Positions 37,386 to 47,427 of a stretch of 64,000 bases of DNA are shown in pieces. Under the pieces are notes generated by a model. The model saw only the letters and a program-made list of their open reading frames with translations. It made no database searches and had not been told where the DNA came from. This DNA comes from Brettanomyces bruxellensis (Eukaryota > Ascomycota > Pichiomycetes > Pichiales > Pichiaceae): assembly GCF_011074885.1 (NCBI RefSeq), contig NC_054687.1, positions 1,178,001 to 1,242,000 on the forward strand. The letters run 5' to 3'. The translations under genes and the position numbers were made by a program. Each line of letters begins with the position of its first letter. Positions within the stretch are counted from its first letter, which is position 1.

Positions 37386-38270
37386 ATGACTGTACTACCA
37401 TTAATATTTGTGTTTTATGTTCTCCTGTTATTGGATGCAGGCTTTGTTCTCATGACAGGGTGTGTTCTTCTAGCTAACAATGTGCCATGTTTAAATGTGC
37501 TGCTAAAATATGGAAAGACTTTACAAAAAGGGGACCTGAATGCAAGACTAAACAGAGTTTTGGGTCAGCTTTATGTTCCAAAGTCGTTCTTCAAGCATTT
37601 CTACGTACTGGATTTGATTTTCTGCTCGGCTAACATCTACATACTAAAGTACGGATTTAAAGAGTATTTACAATTGGAAGATACTGGAGAAGTCATTCCA
37701 AGATATTCAGCCATTAGCAAACATCAATTTCAGATTCTTGCATCAATGATGTTTTTGCAAAGTTCACGGCGTGTTTATGAATGCTTTTATGTTTCAACGT
37801 TTTCTAACACTGCGAAAATACATGTTTCGCATTATTTAGTCGGATGCTACTTTTACTTGGGTGTAAACTTGGAACCATTACTTTGCTATTTACTGGGCCA
37901 TAATAGTGGTAATATTGATGCGGTCAACCGTGAAAAGTGGCCATTACTTGAGTCCTTTGCCATCGTTTTGTTTTCTTTTGCAAGCATTGATCAATACGAA
38001 AATCATCTTTATCTCTCACATTTGGTGAAATACAACGTACCAAGGCAGCGGCTATTCAGATACTTGAGCTGTCCTCATTATCTTGATGAAATCCTCATAT
38101 ATCTTTCCTGCTTTTTGGTCTTGAAAACCCCCGAGTCTTTTTTGGTATTTGCATGGACTCTTGTTAACTTGAGTTGTTCAGCCAACCAATCATATCAGTT
38201 TTACACCCAGAAATCGGAGGACTTGAAGCAGCGTACAAACTACTGGAGGATCCTTCCATTCCTTTACTAG
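37386..38270 (+). CDS. DFG10: Polyprenol reductase Dfg10 (SRD5A3 family)
   Basis: 294 residues. Dfg10 is the ER enzyme of the steroid 5-alpha-reductase family needed for dolichol formation from polyprenol, and so for N-glycosylation. The protein is hydrophobic with about six TM segments. Family motifs are FLQSSRRVYECFYVSTFSN near residue 119-137, HVSHYLVGCYFY, and near the C-terminus PRQRLFRYLSCPHYLDEILIY, the region that binds NADPH. Its length is near the 253-318 range of the family. It starts at ATG 37386, and the next gene CEM1 converges. Confidence 0.88.
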   Translation: MTVLPLIFVFYVLLLLDAGFVLMTGCVLLANNVPCLNVLLKYGKTLQKGDLNARLNRVLGQLYVPKSFFKHFYVLDLIFCSANIYILKYGFKEYLQLEDTGEVIPRYSAISKHQFQILASMMFLQSSRRVYECFYVSTFSNTAKIHVSHYLVGCYFYLGVNLEPLLCYLLGHNSGNIDAVNREKWPLLESFAIVLFSFASIDQYENHLYLSHLVKYNVPRQRLFRYLSCPHYLDEILIYLSCFLVLKTPESFLVFAWTLVNLSCSANQSYQFYTQKSEDLKQRTNYWRILPFLY

Positions 38271-38421
38271 ACAACTTTCACTAAATTTATTTTACTAGAC
38301 ATTTTTACCACCATTTCATTTCGTATAGACAGTTTGATTTTTCATATATTCATAGACAGTTAATGGGCATAATGCTAGTTGTATTGGCTCATAAATGCAT
38401 GCTGGAAGGATTACTTGAATT

Positions 38422-39744
38422 CTAGCTTGATTTCCATCGTGAGAGGCATAATGAGGCATTTGTGCCTCCGAAACCAAAGCTATTTGTCAAAGCATAGTTT
38501 ATTTCATGTAGATCCGAAACACGCTGAGATTTATTCGGGACGTAGTTGAAGATAAAATCATCCTCGTTGTCCTCATCCTGTTGTCCCGGATTGTCACAGT
38601 TTAATGTAGGAGGAAGTATTTGGTTCTTTAAGGCAAGCATAGTGAAAATTGCTTCAACCGCACCGGAGGCACCGAGAAGATGACCAATTGCACCTTTTGT
38701 AGAGCTGACAGCAAGATCCGGCCTCTCGTTCTCGAAGAGTCTTTTCAAAGCGTAATTCTCAGCCCTGTCACCCAGAACAGTAGATGTTGCATGTGCATTG
38801 ATATATCCAATATCTCTTTGTGAAATGCCAGCCCTTTTAATGGCACACTGCATTGCTCGAAATGCACCATCGCCATTTGCAGGTGGAGAAGTTATATGGG
38901 TTGCATCTCCACTCATTCCGTAACCGCAGACTTCTCCATATATGTTGCCTTCCGCCCCTCTTTCTAGTGCATGTTCTAATGATTCTAGAAGCACTACTCC
39001 TGCACCTTCCCCAAGAATAAATCCCTTTCTGTCCTTGTCGAATGGTCTGGATGCAGCCTCTGGATTGTCGGCAAATCCACTAGCAACCGATTTGGCTCGT
39101 GCAAAACCTGCCAATGCAAGAGGATGCACTGAAGCCTCGGTTGCTCCAGCAACCATCGCATCTGCATATCCTTCCTTTATCATAAGTGCAGCATCGCCAA
39201 TGCTGTGGGCTCCAGTGGCACAAGCCGTCGAAACGGCATGGTTTGGTCCCTTGAGATTAAAGTATATGGACACATTTCCAGCAGCCATGTTTGTAAGTAT
39301 TCTAGGCACCATTAATGGCTTTGTCCTATGATATCCTCTCTCGTGAAACGCCACGGAATTCTCGTACGTATCCTGAAATGAGCCAATTCCAGATCCAATG
39401 CTTGTACCGGTCCGTAGTTGCTCATTCTCTGTTTTCGGCTCCCAATTGGCGTCATGTAAAGCTTCCCTTGCAGCTACTATGGCATACTGTATAAAGGGTG
39501 GTATTCTTCTTAGTTCTCGAGGACTAAAATGCTCTTTGGCGTCGAATTTCCCTTCGCTGATTGGCCCGTGTGGAACAGCCCCAACAACCTTGGCTGGAAT
39601 GCTCTCGTACTCTTCCGATTTTGGCAATGTGGAAGTACTCACCAATCCTGATTTGGCACTTATCAATTTCGACCATACATGTTTGACCCCAACCCCAAGA
39701 GGTGTAACGAGGCCCATTCCTGTAATAACTACTCTTTGTGACAT
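38422..39744 (-). CDS. CEM1: Mitochondrial 3-oxoacyl-ACP synthase Cem1
   Basis: 440 residues (442 in S. cerevisiae). Cem1 is the condensing enzyme of type II mitochondrial fatty acid synthesis, which feeds lipoic acid formation. The thiolase-fold catalytic set is complete: Cys175 in VSTACATGAH, His318 in NAHATST, and Lys350/His355 in STKGAIGHLLGASG. ILTNMAAGNVSIYFNLKGP is highly conserved with Cem1. As in S. cerevisiae, the protein begins directly with the enzyme (MSQRVVITGMG), so the targeting signal is not a separate presequence. A short acidic insertion (QQDEDNEDDF) lies near residue 400. Confidence 0.94.
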   Translation of the reverse strand: MSQRVVITGMGLVTPLGVGVKHVWSKLISAKSGLVSTSTLPKSEEYESIPAKVVGAVPHGPISEGKFDAKEHFSPRELRRIPPFIQYAIVAAREALHDANWEPKTENEQLRTGTSIGSGIGSFQDTYENSVAFHERGYHRTKPLMVPRILTNMAAGNVSIYFNLKGPNHAVSTACATGAHSIGDAALMIKEGYADAMVAGATEASVHPLALAGFARAKSVASGFADNPEAASRPFDKDRKGFILGEGAGVVLLESLEHALERGAEGNIYGEVCGYGMSGDATHITSPPANGDGAFRAMQCAIKRAGISQRDIGYINAHATSTVLGDRAENYALKRLFENERPDLAVSSTKGAIGHLLGASGAVEAIFTMLALKNQILPPTLNCDNPGQQDEDNEDDFIFNYVPNKSQRVSDLHEINYALTNSFGFGGTNASLCLSRWKSS

Positions 39745-40059
39745 TTTCCGATTGCCAAAAATTTTGTAAACAAGATTACCCTCCCTACTTTTTGGTCCCC
39801 TTCATGACCATTTGACTAGCTGCTTGGTAGATATACTGCAGTATAATCACTACTACTTGTTTTTCTTCATCTTCCTGGCTGTGTATTTACTATTGTTTTT
39901 TTATTGTTTTTTTTTTTTTTTAAGTATCCAAAAATTTTTCACCCAGTCTAATCAGCAGATATCGGGATCATCTACATCATATCTCTTCCATTCCTTATAA
40001 AAAGAGTCCACTTCAGGAAACCAAAGTGTCCGTGATTGCATAGCCGTGTATTACACATA
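39745..40059. promoter_or_regulatory. Divergent CEM1/NOP14 promoter with an RRPE
   Basis: 315 bp. A T-run lies at 39907-39921. An exact RRPE (TGAAAAATTTTT, minus strand at 39930-39941) lies ~120 bp before NOP14. RRPE is the Stb3-bound element common in ribosome biogenesis promoters. No PAC element was seen. Confidence 0.45.
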
Positions 40060-42537
40060 ATGGCAGGATCACAACTCAAAAGGCTGAAGGCCAGATTAAA
40101 AGAAGCTGGCCTCACAGGACAGACAAATAAGAAAAGAAAAGGAAAGAAGCACTCTAGAAAGACACCAAATGAAAGTAGAAGGGCAGATCGCCAGCGTCTG
40201 GTTCAGGAAATTCGGGATGAATTTAATCCATTTGATCTAAAGATGACAAGAGGCAAGCGTGCGGACGCAAAATCCAAAAATCTGACGGTGGGAAAGCCTG
40301 GTATTTCCAAGCAAAGAGGTGAAGAGAGAAGAAAAGCAGATTGGAAAGAGCGTTTGGCAAGAAAGAACAAGGTTGGAGGAATCATCGATAAGCGTTTTGG
40401 TGAGAAGAACAAGAGCATGACCAGCGAGGAAAAGATGCTTGAAAGATTCACGAGGGAAAAGCTAGCACATTCCAGTAAGTATTCGCTAACAGATATGGAC
40501 AGTGATGACGATGATGACAATGACACTCTTACACACTATGGGCAGACACTAGGGTTCAAAGAAAAAGATCATGGCAGTTCTGATGACGATGCAGATGAGG
40601 ATGAAGGCTTTTTCCAAAAAAAGAATGGTGATGATGATGCTAATGAGGCAGAAGAGCCGGGACAAGGTTCTAAGAAAAAGACCAAGGCCGAAGTTATGAA
40701 AGAAGTGATAGCCAAGTCTAAATTTTATAAGCATTTGAGGCAGGAAAAGAATGCCAAAGTGGCGAGTGCTGTTTCTGAATTAGATGATGACTTTAATGAC
40801 ATTATGACAGATTTAAGACATACCAATGAAAAATCCAAAAAGAAAGAACCGCCAGTGAAGAAGACAGAAACAGACTTAGCTTATGATAAAAAAGTTTTAG
40901 AAGTTAAAATGTCTGAGAAGGCGGCTCCTGCTGAAAGAACGAAAACTTTGGAGGAGATTGCACAGGAAAAGAAGGAAAATTTGGAAAGACTTGAGCAGCA
41001 ACGTTTGAAAAGAATGCAAGGACAAGTTGAGGATCAAGAACCCGGAGCAGATGACTTAGATGATGACTTTTGGGAAGGAGATGTTGATGCTGGTGATGGC
41101 GAAGTTATTGTGGCTGAAAATGCACAAAATGAAGATGCCGAGACTTCTGCAGAAGAAAATCAGCTTGCAGGTACTACTATGATCGGTGGAAAGATTCTTC
41201 GACTCAATACATCGAAAAATCTTGACATAAGCATTATATGCCCGACGTCTTTGCAGGAATTTGAGGGTCTTATAGAATCTAAGTCCTTAGATGACGTCAT
41301 TGTGATTGTTAGAACCGTCTTTAAGAAGTATCAGCCGAAATTAGCTGCGGGAAACAAAGAGAAGATTGGAGTTTTCACAGGTGTTCTTTTGGATTATCTA
41401 TTCAAGCTTGCCGATGAGGGATTTGAAGGCAATGAAAATAAAGAATCGTACGTCCATATCATGGAATTCCTTTCCAAGCTTCTTAGAGACTTGGCCGAGA
41501 AGTATCCAGAGAAAATGCTAGAATTTTATAGAATCCGACTCTCTTCCATGCAAACCAGAATTGAAGCCAAGGACTTCGAGTCATATCCAAAACGCTCCGA
41601 TCTTATGGCGTTTACGTTGATTGGAAGGACTTTTTCAACCTCGGATATGTATCATCTTGTTGTTATACCGGCACTCATTGTTATGTGCGAGTCTCTTGAA
41701 TTTCTAGAGGCCAAAAATTACATCACACATTTATTTGCCGGCATATATATATGTGACTTGCTCCTTCAGTATGAGCGTGTTGCCAAGAGAGTTATTCCTG
41801 AGGTCGTTTCATTTTTGGAAAAGGCCATCTTGGTGTTGGTTCAAGAGCCGAATCAAATTCCAGATTATAAATCACTTGGTACAGATGACAGATGTCCACA
41901 ATCTACTAAATTCACGTTAGCAGCATCAACAGAGCTTCCAACTGAATTGCATTCTTTATCACTGTCTAAATGGGATGACGAATCAGTCGACCAGCGATCA
42001 GCATTACTTTTAAAGGTGATATGCACACTTGATAGATATGTGTCTATCATATACAAGGAATGCTCTTCCTTCATCGAGATCACCACACCATTTGTGATTC
42101 TCCTCAAGCATATGCTCAAATACCACGCATTGAATCTTAAGGTGAAATCGTTATTAATGAAGATCGAAAACGTGAGAAGAATCGCTAAGGATGAGCGAAA
42201 GCCTCTTCTTCTTCAACATCACAGACCGCTTGCAATTCCTACATTTGCTCCCAAGTTTGAAGAGAATTACAATCCAGATAAGAAGTACTACGATCCAAAT
42301 AGAACGAGACAGGAGATCAACAAGCTTCGTCACCAGCTTAAGGAAGAGCGCAAACAGGATATGCGTGCATTGAGAAGAGAAGCAGAGTTTGAGGGCAGAG
42401 AACAAGTTGATGCTAAGAAGAAAGCTGCTGCTGAATATCATGCGAAGATGGCTAGAATTATGGATCAGGTTCAAACTGAAGAGGGTGCTGCTAAGAATGA
42501 ATACGAGAGGGAAAAGAAGAAGAGAAGAAAGATTTGA
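40060..42537 (+). CDS. NOP14: SSU processome component Nop14
   Basis: 825 residues (810 in S. cerevisiae). Nop14 is a nucleolar protein of the 90S pre-ribosome needed for 18S rRNA maturation and 40S assembly. The basic N-terminus and the segment QEIRDEFNPFDLKMTRGKRA are family signatures, followed by RNKVGGIIDKRFGEKNKSMTSEEKMLERFTREK. Acidic stretches near 150-200 and 330-370, the helical core, and a highly basic C-terminus (REKKKRRKI) complete the protein. I chose the first ATG (40060) over an upstream in-frame TTG. It converges on ATG9 with an 80 bp gap, as in S. cerevisiae (YDL148C-YDL149W). Confidence 0.95.
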   Translation: MAGSQLKRLKARLKEAGLTGQTNKKRKGKKHSRKTPNESRRADRQRLVQEIRDEFNPFDLKMTRGKRADAKSKNLTVGKPGISKQRGEERRKADWKERLARKNKVGGIIDKRFGEKNKSMTSEEKMLERFTREKLAHSSKYSLTDMDSDDDDDNDTLTHYGQTLGFKEKDHGSSDDDADEDEGFFQKKNGDDDANEAEEPGQGSKKKTKAEVMKEVIAKSKFYKHLRQEKNAKVASAVSELDDDFNDIMTDLRHTNEKSKKKEPPVKKTETDLAYDKKVLEVKMSEKAAPAERTKTLEEIAQEKKENLERLEQQRLKRMQGQVEDQEPGADDLDDDFWEGDVDAGDGEVIVAENAQNEDAETSAEENQLAGTTMIGGKILRLNTSKNLDISIICPTSLQEFEGLIESKSLDDVIVIVRTVFKKYQPKLAAGNKEKIGVFTGVLLDYLFKLADEGFEGNENKESYVHIMEFLSKLLRDLAEKYPEKMLEFYRIRLSSMQTRIEAKDFESYPKRSDLMAFTLIGRTFSTSDMYHLVVIPALIVMCESLEFLEAKNYITHLFAGIYICDLLLQYERVAKRVIPEVVSFLEKAILVLVQEPNQIPDYKSLGTDDRCPQSTKFTLAASTELPTELHSLSLSKWDDESVDQRSALLLKVICTLDRYVSIIYKECSSFIEITTPFVILLKHMLKYHALNLKVKSLLMKIENVRRIAKDERKPLLLQHHRPLAIPTFAPKFEENYNPDKKYYDPNRTRQEINKLRHQLKEERKQDMRALRREAEFEGREQVDAKKKAAAEYHAKMARIMDQVQTEEGAAKNEYEREKKKRRKI

Positions 42538-42617
42538 AGTTTGTATAACGTGTAATTTTAGATCTACGCACCACCTGAGGTTTGTTCGTTATAAATTAAT
42601 AGACAGTGTAAAGAAAG

Positions 42618-45600
42618 CTATAACGGTTCAGCTCGTTTGTCTGGTTGCTTATACACTCCGTTCAGTAGTGCAAGTACTCCTCCTGAGTTTTTTAACTTCC
42701 CCTTGCCATTGTTGTTATGATTGTGACTATAGTCTGTATTGCTATTTTCAAATGAATCTCCAAGCAGATAACTATTACTCATGTTTTTCAAGTAATGCTT
42801 CGTATCTGGAGATAATCCGGCAGTGGTTTCCTCGAGTTGATCTGGATACCCTGAAGAATATATCGAAGCCGCCGTTACTTGCTGTTTTCCCGGTGATAAT
42901 CTATGATGGATATTCTGCGATGAAGTTGTGGCCTGATACTGCGCTTGAACTGGAATATTTGTATTGACAAAGTGAGCATTGGCATTATTTCCATCGTCTT
43001 TTGATACATTATGTTTCTTCGAGTTGATAGCCAACGATGGAATCTCATGTTGAAGCTTTGGGGCCTTTGAATGATTTCCCACTAAGTTACCATTGCCATA
43101 ACTTTCCAGAAAATACAGGTATGACTTCACCATCTTGTTATCATTTGACGCATAGTAATCATTTATCACATTATCCTTATCCCACTTATCGCTTTTTCCC
43201 AGGTAGATGTTTGTTGGTCTGTCCGCGTTATCAAAGTGGAAAGTTGCAAAGCTGCAAACGTATCCAATATTGTCAACATGCACACTAAACTCTCTGAAAA
43301 AATCCACAATCCGTTTTGAAGCACTGGGAAGACGGAAATATAGAAAATATGGCAGCATTATAAGGCTGGCTATTTCCTTAAGCACCAAAACAATCTTCAA
43401 GTTGAAAAGTTTACAGAACTCACTTCTTACAGCTTCTGAATGATATCGTCCTTCCCAAGAACGTGGAAGATAATGTGTGAACTGTGCAACATATCTTAAT
43501 GAAGCTTCCGGATCAAAAACGGAATTCACATCTGATAGAGCACTTCTGCAAATGGTGAAGAGTGTGCCAAATGCTGACATGTAGAAAAGGACTGTTCTTC
43601 CTTCGGTAAGTTCGAAATTAAGAAAGTTCTCGTGGCCAAGTACAGTCAGACATGCCAGTAAAGCCACAAACGAACCTGATATAAATGATACAAATCTCAA
43701 CACAATGTCCATTTTCTCTTTCGGAAACTGATTCAAGTACGCATTAGAGCCTTCAACAGAAAGTCGCAAACGCTTTCGAAATATATGCGGGAGTTCATTG
43801 AATTCTCGAAGCTTCCAGTAAGCGTATGGTGAAAATTCTCTGGTGCTCATCGAACCAGGGTCACTTTTAAACTGGTAAAAGAACCTGAGAAAGTAGTATA
43901 GTAGAAAATAAAGCACTAATGGAGGGGTTATAATAACACTCAACATACCAGCAAGTTGAAACCTCTTACTAAGCTGCTGGGACATCTTCAACCTGCTGTG
44001 CTCATCCATGACAGATGTCTTTAATTGGCCCTCCGAATCAAACAAATAGTCGAATATGCAAAGCTTCAAATTCCACTCCATGGTCTTTGTAAGAAAATAA
44101 GTGTTTAGGCCCGGTATTTTCAACTGTTGCGCTAATATATCCTTGTTGAATAGTGCAATCATATAGTTGTCCTTTCTCATCAACCTATTTGCAATATCGT
44201 GGGCACTTAACTTTTTCTTTGATGATAAATCTGTCGGCTCCGTATTATCATCTACCGCCATGTTACCTGAAACAACGGCATTGGTGTTTTGATCTCTCAA
44301 TATCATAATCTTTCTCACAATTTCGGGCCAGCCGATTGTTTGAAGTTCGTCATCCGAGATTCCTAGAAGGTAATTGTAGAATAACTTGATACCTTTATAT
44401 TCTCTCAGCTTCCGATAGCCGTTAAAAGCACGAACGGAAAATATGGCAAATAAAGCAATGTATAGCATCTTCTGTCCAGATCCCATCTTAGTATGGCATT
44501 GAGCAATCGTGACCTCGGACAATTTTGTGGCCTTACCGCTTAAAAGCTTCGAATAATCAACACAATTCCCCATATAGCTCGTTAGTACAACAATAAATAC
44601 AACAACACCCATTTCACTCAATCTCTTGAGCAGTATACATTGAAATCCATTCCCCGTGTAATATTGGTATACGTCCAGAAAGAAAAGATCGAGGTTTGTC
44701 ACATTGGCCCATATCCATAAAGCGCGTTCCATTGGACTTAGGATCGGAATCTTGCCGGCTAACCCATTTGCTCTTTGTGATGATGCATTACCTCTCGCCC
44801 TACTGTTTCCAAATCCATTCATCTCAACTTCGTCCAGGGTATTGTTTTCAGAGGGAAGCCTTCTGTAGGATTGCTGTATAGCCGACATTTTTGGTAGCTT
44901 ATTCTTGGCAAAAGTTCTAACTTTCGATCTCATCTGACTGAGACTTGGACCAATACTTTCTTCAGTCTCTTTGATTCCTTCCATAATCGACCGTCCAAGT
45001 CTTTCTCTAAATGATGGATGTGTAGTCCTGCTTTCTGAGGCATTTCCATTTCCAAGCAGTAAGCTTTCTGGTACCAAGTCAACCATGTTATCTTCCTCGA
45101 ACTGTGACTGAAGCTGCTTTCTAATTGCTTCTTTCTGTGGATTGTATCTAAATATACCTTCTTCTTCTTCTCCTTCTTCCTCATCTTCCTCACTATGTAT
45201 ACCGGGCTCTGCTTCACTTTCTGACTCTATCTCAGTTTCTGATGTCGGTATTCTATTTTGCCCCAGTCTGTTTTTTGGTACTTGATTGCTTTGCACATGA
45301 TAATCTTTTCGCCTAGTTTCCAATTTAGACTTGCCTGCTGATTCAGAATCAGTTGGCCTTTTTGTGTTTGCCACCTTTACTACTGTATTTTTGGCCTTTA
45401 ATTTGGAAACATCTATGTGAGCAGCATCTCCCGTTTCTTCATCATCCGTCTCGTCGGAACTCTCAGTACTGTGGATGCTTGTATGTGATTGAAACGCATG
45501 ACTTGTAAATCCAGAATCATTGTCTTGCGGGTAACTTTCATCAAATCCATCCAATCCAAAGTTGTTTTCTTGTGTATCGTCGTTAAATAGTGGCCTTGAA

Positions 45601-45683
45601 TTTGCTCCTTCTTTTGAACTCTGATTTACTCCAAACACCCTCGATAGAAATGTATGTTTCGGTAAATCACCTATATCAGACAT
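42618..45683 (-). CDS. ATG9: Autophagy lipid scramblase Atg9
   Basis: 1021 residues (997 in S. cerevisiae). Atg9 is the multi-spanning scramblase carried on Golgi-derived vesicles that seed the phagophore. A long acidic/Ser-rich N-terminal tail (1-315) precedes the conserved core starting ERALWIWANVTNLDLFFLD near 318. The core continues with DNYMIALFNKD, LYFLLYYFLRFFYQF and HYLPRSWEGR-like motifs, with about four TM segments to residue ~800. The C-terminal cytosolic tail is Asn/Ser-rich. The gene order with NOP14 is conserved. It starts at ATG 45683. Confidence 0.95.
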   Translation of the reverse strand: MSDIGDLPKHTFLSRVFGVNQSSKEGANSRPLFNDDTQENNFGLDGFDESYPQDNDSGFTSHAFQSHTSIHSTESSDETDDEETGDAAHIDVSKLKAKNTVVKVANTKRPTDSESAGKSKLETRRKDYHVQSNQVPKNRLGQNRIPTSETEIESESEAEPGIHSEEDEEEGEEEEGIFRYNPQKEAIRKQLQSQFEEDNMVDLVPESLLLGNGNASESRTTHPSFRERLGRSIMEGIKETEESIGPSLSQMRSKVRTFAKNKLPKMSAIQQSYRRLPSENNTLDEVEMNGFGNSRARGNASSQRANGLAGKIPILSPMERALWIWANVTNLDLFFLDVYQYYTGNGFQCILLKRLSEMGVVVFIVVLTSYMGNCVDYSKLLSGKATKLSEVTIAQCHTKMGSGQKMLYIALFAIFSVRAFNGYRKLREYKGIKLFYNYLLGISDDELQTIGWPEIVRKIMILRDQNTNAVVSGNMAVDDNTEPTDLSSKKKLSAHDIANRLMRKDNYMIALFNKDILAQQLKIPGLNTYFLTKTMEWNLKLCIFDYLFDSEGQLKTSVMDEHSRLKMSQQLSKRFQLAGMLSVIITPPLVLYFLLYYFLRFFYQFKSDPGSMSTREFSPYAYWKLREFNELPHIFRKRLRLSVEGSNAYLNQFPKEKMDIVLRFVSFISGSFVALLACLTVLGHENFLNFELTEGRTVLFYMSAFGTLFTICRSALSDVNSVFDPEASLRYVAQFTHYLPRSWEGRYHSEAVRSEFCKLFNLKIVLVLKEIASLIMLPYFLYFRLPSASKRIVDFFREFSVHVDNIGYVCSFATFHFDNADRPTNIYLGKSDKWDKDNVINDYYASNDNKMVKSYLYFLESYGNGNLVGNHSKAPKLQHEIPSLAINSKKHNVSKDDGNNANAHFVNTNIPVQAQYQATTSSQNIHHRLSPGKQQVTAASIYSSGYPDQLEETTAGLSPDTKHYLKNMSNSYLLGDSFENSNTDYSHNHNNNGKGKLKNSGGVLALLNGVYKQPDKRAEPL

Positions 45684-46215
45684 TTCTAGATGAAACGCCT
45701 ATGCAGTTGAATTAATTTAGTGTAATGATTATATATATTCTCTTGGTTTAATAAAAGCAAGTTGTATGCTCATCCCCTTCACATGCACAGCCATTCGACT
45801 TTCAACCGCTCTTTTTCTACTTCTCTTTCCTGAATTTGTTATCGCGATGATTATTATGGCGCTAGCAAGATAAGCGATTTAATCGACAAAAAAAATGCAC
45901 TACTAAGTGGGGCAGATAAGATGAAGGTTGACGCGTCGCTAGAGGTCGTCAAGAGGTAAAACTAAAATTTTCTCTTCCTAGAGGAAAAGTGACAAACCGA
46001 AAAAATTAAAACAACTGGCCATACAGACAAATTGTGTGGTGAAATTTGAAGTCAAACTCTTCAGCCAGCTGAAGCAAAGATTTCATTTTTTCCACTAAAA
46101 GGGCGTAGTATTAGATTTTTCAAAGTTGCACACCTCTTGGTATAGAAAACACACATTTACATTTTGAAGGAGCATCGTGAATCAGTGGTTGATTTTTCCT
46201 TTCAAGCAAAACATC
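45684..46215. promoter_or_regulatory. Divergent ATG9/CDC73 intergenic region
   Basis: 532 bp. GACGCGTC at 45930-45937 includes the MCB core ACGCGT and is the only notable element. No coding potential. Confidence 0.45.
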
Positions 46216-47427
46216 ATGACCTCCTCCATATCACTTCTTCGAACGGCTATCATTAGCAAGAAAGCCATCAAGCTCATTCCTGAAGGGGCAACAATTTCAG
46301 ATGCAAAGGAGCTTGCGATCGAAGGGCAGCCACCGTTATCATTGGACGAGCAAACGGGTTTTGTGAATCAAGAAGATAATGTTAATGAAGCTTTAAGAGC
46401 CGTCTACCAGTGCTGGATACATCATGAAGCAAGTACCACCGATTATTTGGCGGATTGCGAGAAGAACTCTATCGCAGTCATCAACTTTTTGGAGAGAACA
46501 GAGCTCAATTCGTATTTGAGTGGGTCTTCTGACACATGCAAGTATCTAGCTACATCCGATGGGAATAAGAAGTTAGAGGCTGCAGAAACAACAACTTCGA
46601 CGGAAAATCGTACAAATGGAAAAAAATCTACATCTAAGCGTGGTGAGACATCCGAGTCCAGTCTGGGAGAAATGCACAAACGTCAAAAGATCATAGACTC
46701 TGATCCATTTTTGAAAAGTGTGCTTGAAAATGAGCGTGAAATTGTGGATCACAACAGTGCGCTCAGAGGTTCGAAGCCCGTGAAGTTTGCAAACCTTGCC
46801 AAAGAGTGCGAGTATAAGATTGTGAGGCCTTTGAAGAGAGAAACGGGAAGTTCAAGAGATTCCGGCTCAAAAGCGCATCGTCATCACCATCAGGAACATG
46901 TGGATCCACACTCTTTGTCGGTTGTACTCAAGCACAAGGACCCTATCATTATTCTCTCTCCTTCAGCCTCTGCACTTATCAACCTAGGGAATGTGAAGGA
47001 CTTTTTGGAAAACGGGAAATTTGTCGATACATCAATTGAAGCCACGCAAGGCTCGGCCGGAAGTCAAAATGTAGTTGAAATTGTTCGTAACTCGAAGAAA
47101 TTCAACAGGAAGATCAAGTTTCTTGTTGTGAGTGACGTGGATCGTTTTTTCACTAAACCCGAGCACTGGGACCGTGTGGTTGCAGTTTTTACCACCGGGC
47201 AGGAATGGCAATTCAAGAATTATCGGTACTCTCGGCCGAACATTCTCTTTCAGAAGGTGAAGGGCTTCTATGTGCATTACAATGAGGATCTGATCCCACC
47301 ATCGATCAAGGGATGGAACTTAGAGGTTATTCCTATTGAGAGAAGTCGTAGATTCAGGGACAAGCAGACAAGTGAGCATCTTTGGGAGATTCTTGAGAAG
47401 TTCATGGCCACCAAAGGTTACAAATAG
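46216..47427 (+). CDS. CDC73: Paf1 complex subunit Cdc73
   Basis: 403 residues from the first in-frame ATG (46216); 393 in S. cerevisiae. Cdc73/parafibromin couples RNA polymerase II elongation to histone modification. The N-terminal third begins SISLLRTAIISKKAIKLIPEG. A charged middle includes KRQKIIDSDPFLKSVLENERE. The C-terminal Ras-like domain spans DPIIILSPSASALINLGNVKDFLENG to WEILEKFMATKGYK and contains WDRVVAVFTTGQEWQFKNY. A His-rich stretch (HRHHHQEH) near residue 220 is species-specific. Confidence 0.95.
   Translation: MTSSISLLRTAIISKKAIKLIPEGATISDAKELAIEGQPPLSLDEQTGFVNQEDNVNEALRAVYQCWIHHEASTTDYLADCEKNSIAVINFLERTELNSYLSGSSDTCKYLATSDGNKKLEAAETTTSTENRTNGKKSTSKRGETSESSLGEMHKRQKIIDSDPFLKSVLENEREIVDHNSALRGSKPVKFANLAKECEYKIVRPLKRETGSSRDSGSKAHRHHHQEHVDPHSLSVVLKHKDPIIILSPSASALINLGNVKDFLENGKFVDTSIEATQGSAGSQNVVEIVRNSKKFNRKIKFLVVSDVDRFFTKPEHWDRVVAVFTTGQEWQFKNYRYSRPNILFQKVKGFYVHYNEDLIPPSIKGWNLEVIPIERSRRFRDKQTSEHLWEILEKFMATKGYK

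Noticed and set aside
46155..46165. ATTTACATTTT, exact match to the S. cerevisiae ARS consensus
   Set aside because: An 11-mer of this composition is common by chance in AT-rich DNA, and origin sequences differ among yeast families.
46771..46785. GGTTCGAA-type B-box matches (here and at 23030, 29330, 33781)
   Set aside because: All lie within protein-coding genes and have no A box or cloverleaf; no tRNA gene was found in the window.
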